DNA from: an uncultured Collinsella sp.
GTDB taxonomy: Bacteria; Actinomycetota; Coriobacteriia; Coriobacteriales; Coriobacteriaceae
NCBI GenBank assembly: GCA_958447445.1
Contig: CAUDAE010000095.1
Coordinates: 1 to 7,711, forward strand
Direction of reading: 5' to 3'
DNA: 7,711 nt
Shown: positions 4,931 to 7,711 of the stretch, in pieces
Position numbering within the stretch: the first letter of the stretch is position 1
Layout: each line of letters starts with the position of its first letter
Position numbers and translations under genes: made by a program
Notes under the pieces: generated by a model
The model's input: the letters and a program-made list of their open reading frames with translations, nothing else
Databases searched by the model: none
What the model was told of the DNA's origin: nothing

Positions 4931-6214
4931 ATGGCTGAAGAATTCGATTTCCATCCGATGTGGGAGAGCCTCGGCATGAATCTTGCCGACCACGATATGC
5001 TGCTGGGCGCTGTGGGCCAGATGTACGGCGATATGTTCCTGACGCAGAACAATCGTCCCAAGTCCACGTCCTACCTGGATTTTGTCGCCACCAACATCCA
5101 CAGCGGCCGTATTAAGGAGATGCTCGACAAGAAGGAGGCCGGCGAGGCCACCAAGATCGCCGGTTCGTTCTGCGTCTATGTGCCCGAGGAGATCGTGCTT
5201 GCCTGCGATGGCATCCCCGTTGGCCTGTGCTCGGGTGCCGACTGGGCGACCGACAAGGTCGAGGAGCATCTGCCGCGCAACATCTGCCCGCTCATCAAGA
5301 GCTTTGCCGGCTTTAAGCTGGGCGAGGTCTGCCCCTACATTGAGTCGAGTGATCTGGTGGTGGGCGAGAACACCTGCGATGGCAAGAAGAAGGCCTACGA
5401 GTTCTTTGCCACGCAAAAGAACATGTACGTCATGGATATTCCCAACGTGCATGACGAGTCGACGTTCGTGACCTGGAAGGCCGAGGTTAAAAAGCTTGCC
5501 GCCAAGATTGAGGAAGAGTGCGGCGTCAAGATTACGCCCGAGCGCCTGAAGGCTGCCATCCACGCCGTCAACGAGAAGCGTCGCGCCCTGCAGCGCCTCG
5601 CTGCCACGCGCGCTGCCGACCCGGTGCCCATCAGCGGTCTCGATAGCCTGCTGACCGTGCAGGCCGCCTTTATGGATGATACGCCGCGTCTGACCGGAGC
5701 CATCAACGAGATGGCGGCTGAGTGCGAGCAGCGTGTCGAGGCCGGCGAGGGCGTGGCGCCCAAGGGGACCAAGCGCATCCTGTACACCGGCACGCCCATG
5801 GCCGTGCCCAACTGGAAGCTGTTCAACCTCATCGAGAAGGCCGGCGGCGTCGTGGTGGGCGAGGAGTCCTGCACGGGCTCGCGCTACTACAAGGACCTGG
5901 TCGACGAGTCCGGCGAGACGGTCGACGAGATGCTCGATGCCATCGCCGAGCGCTACTTTAAGATCAACTGCGCTGTCTTTACGCCCAACGACCAGCGTAT
6001 GAAGGACATTGTCCAGATGGCCAAGGACCTGCATGTCGACGGCATCGTCGACGTGGCCCTGCAGTTCTGCACGCTCTACGAGATGGAGTCATTTGCCGTG
6101 GAGAAGGCCGCCGAGGAGGCCGGCATTCCGTTTATGCACATCACGACCGACTACGCCGGCGAGGATGCCGGTCAGCTCCAGACCCGCATCGAGGCCTTTC
6201 TCGAGACGATTTAG
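4931..6214 (+). CDS. 2-hydroxyacyl-CoA dehydratase-family protein, probable double-cubane-cluster anaerobic reductase
   Basis: This 427-residue cytoplasmic protein belongs to the HgdB/BcrC-like family and most resembles the single-gene branch represented by E. coli YjiM and the Carboxydothermus double-cubane cluster protein. Known members hold a [8Fe-9S] double cubane and, with an ATP-dependent activase, reduce small substrates; their physiological substrate is not established. Supporting features are its length and two repeated alpha/beta halves with conserved Cys contexts: N-I-C-P-L-I-K (Cys119), G-E-N-T-C-D-G-K-K-K (Cys149), G-E-E-S-C-T-G-S-R-Y-Y (Cys314), N-C-A-V-F-T-P-N (Cys347) and L-Q-F-C-T-L-Y-E (Cys380). 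Which of these bind the cluster is inferred from family conservation. The ATG at 4931 follows GAGAGGGG with about 7 nt spacing. The gene appears to stand alone after a long leader; no activase gene (ASKHA type) is present in the window. A true 2-hydroxyacyl-CoA dehydratase would need a second subunit gene, which is absent here. Confidence 0.85.
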   Translation: MAEEFDFHPMWESLGMNLADHDMLLGAVGQMYGDMFLTQNNRPKSTSYLDFVATNIHSGRIKEMLDKKEAGEATKIAGSFCVYVPEEIVLACDGIPVGLCSGADWATDKVEEHLPRNICPLIKSFAGFKLGEVCPYIESSDLVVGENTCDGKKKAYEFFATQKNMYVMDIPNVHDESTFVTWKAEVKKLAAKIEEECGVKITPERLKAAIHAVNEKRRALQRLAATRAADPVPISGLDSLLTVQAAFMDDTPRLTGAINEMAAECEQRVEAGEGVAPKGTKRILYTGTPMAVPNWKLFNLIEKAGGVVVGEESCTGSRYYKDLVDESGETVDEMLDAIAERYFKINCAVFTPNDQRMKDIVQMAKDLHVDGIVDVALQFCTLYEMESFAVEKAAEEAGIPFMHITTDYAGEDAGQLQTRIEAFLETI

Positions 6215-6330
6215 CCGCACCTGCGCCAAGCCGTGCCACCGGGTGTTTCTATCCACGCGCTAGGGATTTCTCCGTTGCCATGCCGGCCGGTGTCCGGATG
6301 CACCGCAGGGCGCCGATCGGCTTCGCATAG

Positions 6331-6363
6331 CTGCCGGGGCGGGGATTTCCGCCGCCCTGGCAG
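6331..6363 (+). terminator. Strong hairpin between the reductase and the lipoprotein gene, possible terminator
   Basis: A 12-bp GC-rich stem pairs 6331-6342 with 6352-6363, with one G-U pair and a 9-nt loop. The following bases (ATTCTATCCGTTTGTTC) are only moderately T-rich, so termination could be weak. It ends 36 nt before the next start codon. It may therefore be a terminator for the reductase gene, an attenuator, or a stabilising 5' structure of the next message. Confidence 0.4.
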
Positions 6364-6398
6364 ATTCTATCCGTTTGTTCAGACACGAAAGGAACTCA

Positions 6399-7711
6399 AT
6401 GAACAACGACTTTTTCAAGGCGGGCGTCTCCCGTCGCGGTTTTCTGACCGGCTCCGCTGCTCTGTGCGTCATGGCGGGCCTCGGCCTTACCGGCTGCGGC
6501 GGTTCGGGCGCCGAGAGCGGTAGCGCCGCTGCCTCCGGCCAGGATGTAGAGTATCGCGACGAGCTGCAGATCGCGTTACCGGCGAGCCCGGACGGTCTCG
6601 ATCCGCACACCACGTCGTCGCTTGTGACCATGGACATCATCTGCAACGTCGTCGAGCCGCTCTTTGGCCTCGATAGCGACTACGAGCCCCAGCCCGTGCT
6701 GGCCAAGGGCTATGAGGTCTCCGACGATGGCCTGACCTACACCATCAAGCTGCGCGAGGGCGTCACCTTCCACAACGGCAAGGAGTTTGGCTCCGAGGAC
6801 GTCGTGGCCTCGATGAACCGCTGGCTCACCGTCAACGACCGCGCCGCGAGCCTGCTGCCCGGCGCCACCTTCGCCGCCTCGGGCGACCACGAGGTCACCT
6901 GCACGCTGACCGAGCCCGCCATCGACTTTCTGATCATCCTGGGCAACCACTCCCAGTATCCGGGTATCTTCCCCTCCGAGGTCATCGAGGCCGCGGGCGA
7001 TACCGGCGTGACCGAGTACGTGGGTACCGGTGCCTACAAGCTTGTGGAGTGGAAGCAGGACCAGTACATCCATCTCACCCGCTACGAGGACTATGTCGCC
7101 GCCCACGGCAAGGCTTCGGGCTACACCGGCAAGGTCTCCGCGCCCACCAAGGACATCTACTATCAGTTTGTGACCGAGGCCTCCACGCGCGTGAGCGGGT
7201 TTGAGACCGGCGAGTACGATATCGCTGGCGAGATCCCCACCGAGCACCACCACGACTTTGACGGCAACGACGACGACAAGCGCAACACCCATAACGCCGG
7301 AGTGCTGACAGCCTACCTCAACATGAACGAGGGCGTCTTCGCCGACGAGGAGATCCGCAAGTGCGCCCTCATGGCTATCGACTGCGAGGCGGCCGCTCTT
7401 GCCGCCTATGGCGAGAAGGAGCTCTTCAACATCGATCCCAACCTTGGCAACCCCGAGAACACTCAGTGGGCGACCGACGCGGGCAAGAAGTACTTCAACC
7501 AGGCCGACGCCAAGGCCGCCAAGAAGGCCCTGGCCAAGACCTCCTATGCCGGTGAGACGGTCAAGCTGCTGACCACCCCCGACTACAAGGATATGTACAA
7601 CGCCACCGTCGCGCTGCAGGAGCAGCTCGAGAAGGCCGGCTTCACCGCCGAGGTCGACAGCTACGAGTTCGCGACCTTCATGGACATCCGATCCGGCAAG
7701 CCCGAGCAGTG
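6399..7711 (+). CDS. Family 5 (peptide/nickel-type) ABC substrate-binding lipoprotein, 3' end outside window
   Basis: 437 codons are open to the window edge without a frameshift. The N-terminus has the Tat motif S-R-R-G-F-L (residues 11-16), a hydrophobic stretch and the lipobox L-T-G-C (30-33). It should therefore be Tat-exported and lipid-anchored at C33. The mature protein has family 5 hallmarks: L-D-P-H near 67-70, the signature L-R-E-G-V-T-F-H-N-G (118-127) followed by S-E-D-V-V-A-S-M-N-R, then Y-V-G-T-G-A-Y-K-L-V and A-Y-L-N-M-N. Such proteins capture oligopeptides, nickel chelates or other solutes for a Dpp/Opp-type importer. A segment with H-H-H-D-F-D-G-N-D-D-D (283-293) is unusually rich in His and Asp. 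The start is set by AAAGGA (6388-6393), 5 nt before the ATG. Permease genes are expected downstream. The family is clear but the ligand is not. Confidence 0.88.
   Translation, partial: MNNDFFKAGVSRRGFLTGSAALCVMAGLGLTGCGGSGAESGSAAASGQDVEYRDELQIALPASPDGLDPHTTSSLVTMDIICNVVEPLFGLDSDYEPQPVLAKGYEVSDDGLTYTIKLREGVTFHNGKEFGSEDVVASMNRWLTVNDRAASLLPGATFAASGDHEVTCTLTEPAIDFLIILGNHSQYPGIFPSEVIEAAGDTGVTEYVGTGAYKLVEWKQDQYIHLTRYEDYVAAHGKASGYTGKVSAPTKDIYYQFVTEASTRVSGFETGEYDIAGEIPTEHHHDFDGNDDDKRNTHNAGVLTAYLNMNEGVFADEEIRKCALMAIDCEAAALAAYGEKELFNIDPNLGNPENTQWATDAGKKYFNQADAKAAKKALAKTSYAGETVKLLTTPDYKDMYNATVALQEQLEKAGFTAEVDSYEFATFMDIRSGKPEQ

Noticed and set aside
4768..4938. 56-codon + strand ORF starting at the ATGA overlap with the mini-ORF stop and ending over the reductase start
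   Set aside because: The tandem overlaps are tempting, but it has no ribosome binding site of its own, uses codons unlike its neighbours (AGG, AGA, CTA, TTA), and its bases are better explained by the RNA pairings of the leader.
4592..6034. 480-codon open frame on the minus strand opposite the reductase gene
   Set aside because: It is the mirror of a GC-rich coding gene, its product is Leu/Gly/Val/His-rich without any family motif, and the + strand frame has clear conserved motifs.
6576..7292. 238-codon open frame on the minus strand opposite the lipoprotein gene
   Set aside because: Low-complexity Val/Gly-rich shadow. The + strand frame carries the family 5 signature and stays open to the window end.
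1..7711. Mobile elements, CRISPR arrays, tRNA or rRNA genes
   Set aside because: No transposase, integrase, regularly spaced direct repeats or RNA gene signatures were seen.

Overview
The window reads as GC-rich bacterial chromosome. GC-rich codon use, two substrate-binding lipoproteins with Tat (SRRGF) signals, and an anaerobe-type 2-hydroxyacyl-CoA-dehydratase-family enzyme suggest an anaerobic gut actinobacterium of the Coriobacteriia (Collinsella-like). This assignment comes from sequence style only and is moderately confident. All real genes lie on the + strand, and the long minus-strand ORFs are shadows.

Positions 1-876 hold the end of a molybdenum-cofactor synthesis operon. It contains the C-terminal end of moeA (molybdopterin molybdotransferase), then mogA/moaB (molybdopterin adenylyltransferase), then a clear intrinsic terminator. 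Positions 877-1028 are a promoter region with two candidate promoters, each overlapped by a perfect inverted repeat. Positions 1029-4486 form a molybdate ABC importer operon, modA-modB-modC, closed by an 11-bp perfect terminator hairpin. The ModB permease is unusual: a signal peptide and about 180 residues of apparently extracytoplasmic sequence precede the membrane core, and a charged tail of about 60 residues follows it. The importer would supply molybdate and the upstream genes would insert it into molybdopterin, so positions 1-4533 form one functional island for molybdoenzyme maturation.

Positions 4534-4930 contain no conventional gene but are structured. They hold a nested double palindrome, an extended -10 promoter, a 22-codon mini-ORF with a near-perfect ribosome binding site, a stem overlapping the end of that ORF, and two mutually exclusive hairpins that would hide or expose the ribosome binding site of the next gene. 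That gene (4931-6214) encodes a protein resembling double-cubane-cluster anaerobic reductases (HgdB/YjiM-like). No activase partner is visible in the window.

After a 184-bp gap with a strong hairpin, the window ends inside a gene for a Tat-exported lipoprotein of the peptide/nickel-type (family 5) substrate-binding proteins, probably the first gene of another ABC importer.

The strongest candidates for something undescribed are the ModB extracytoplasmic domain and the switch-like leader before the reductase gene.
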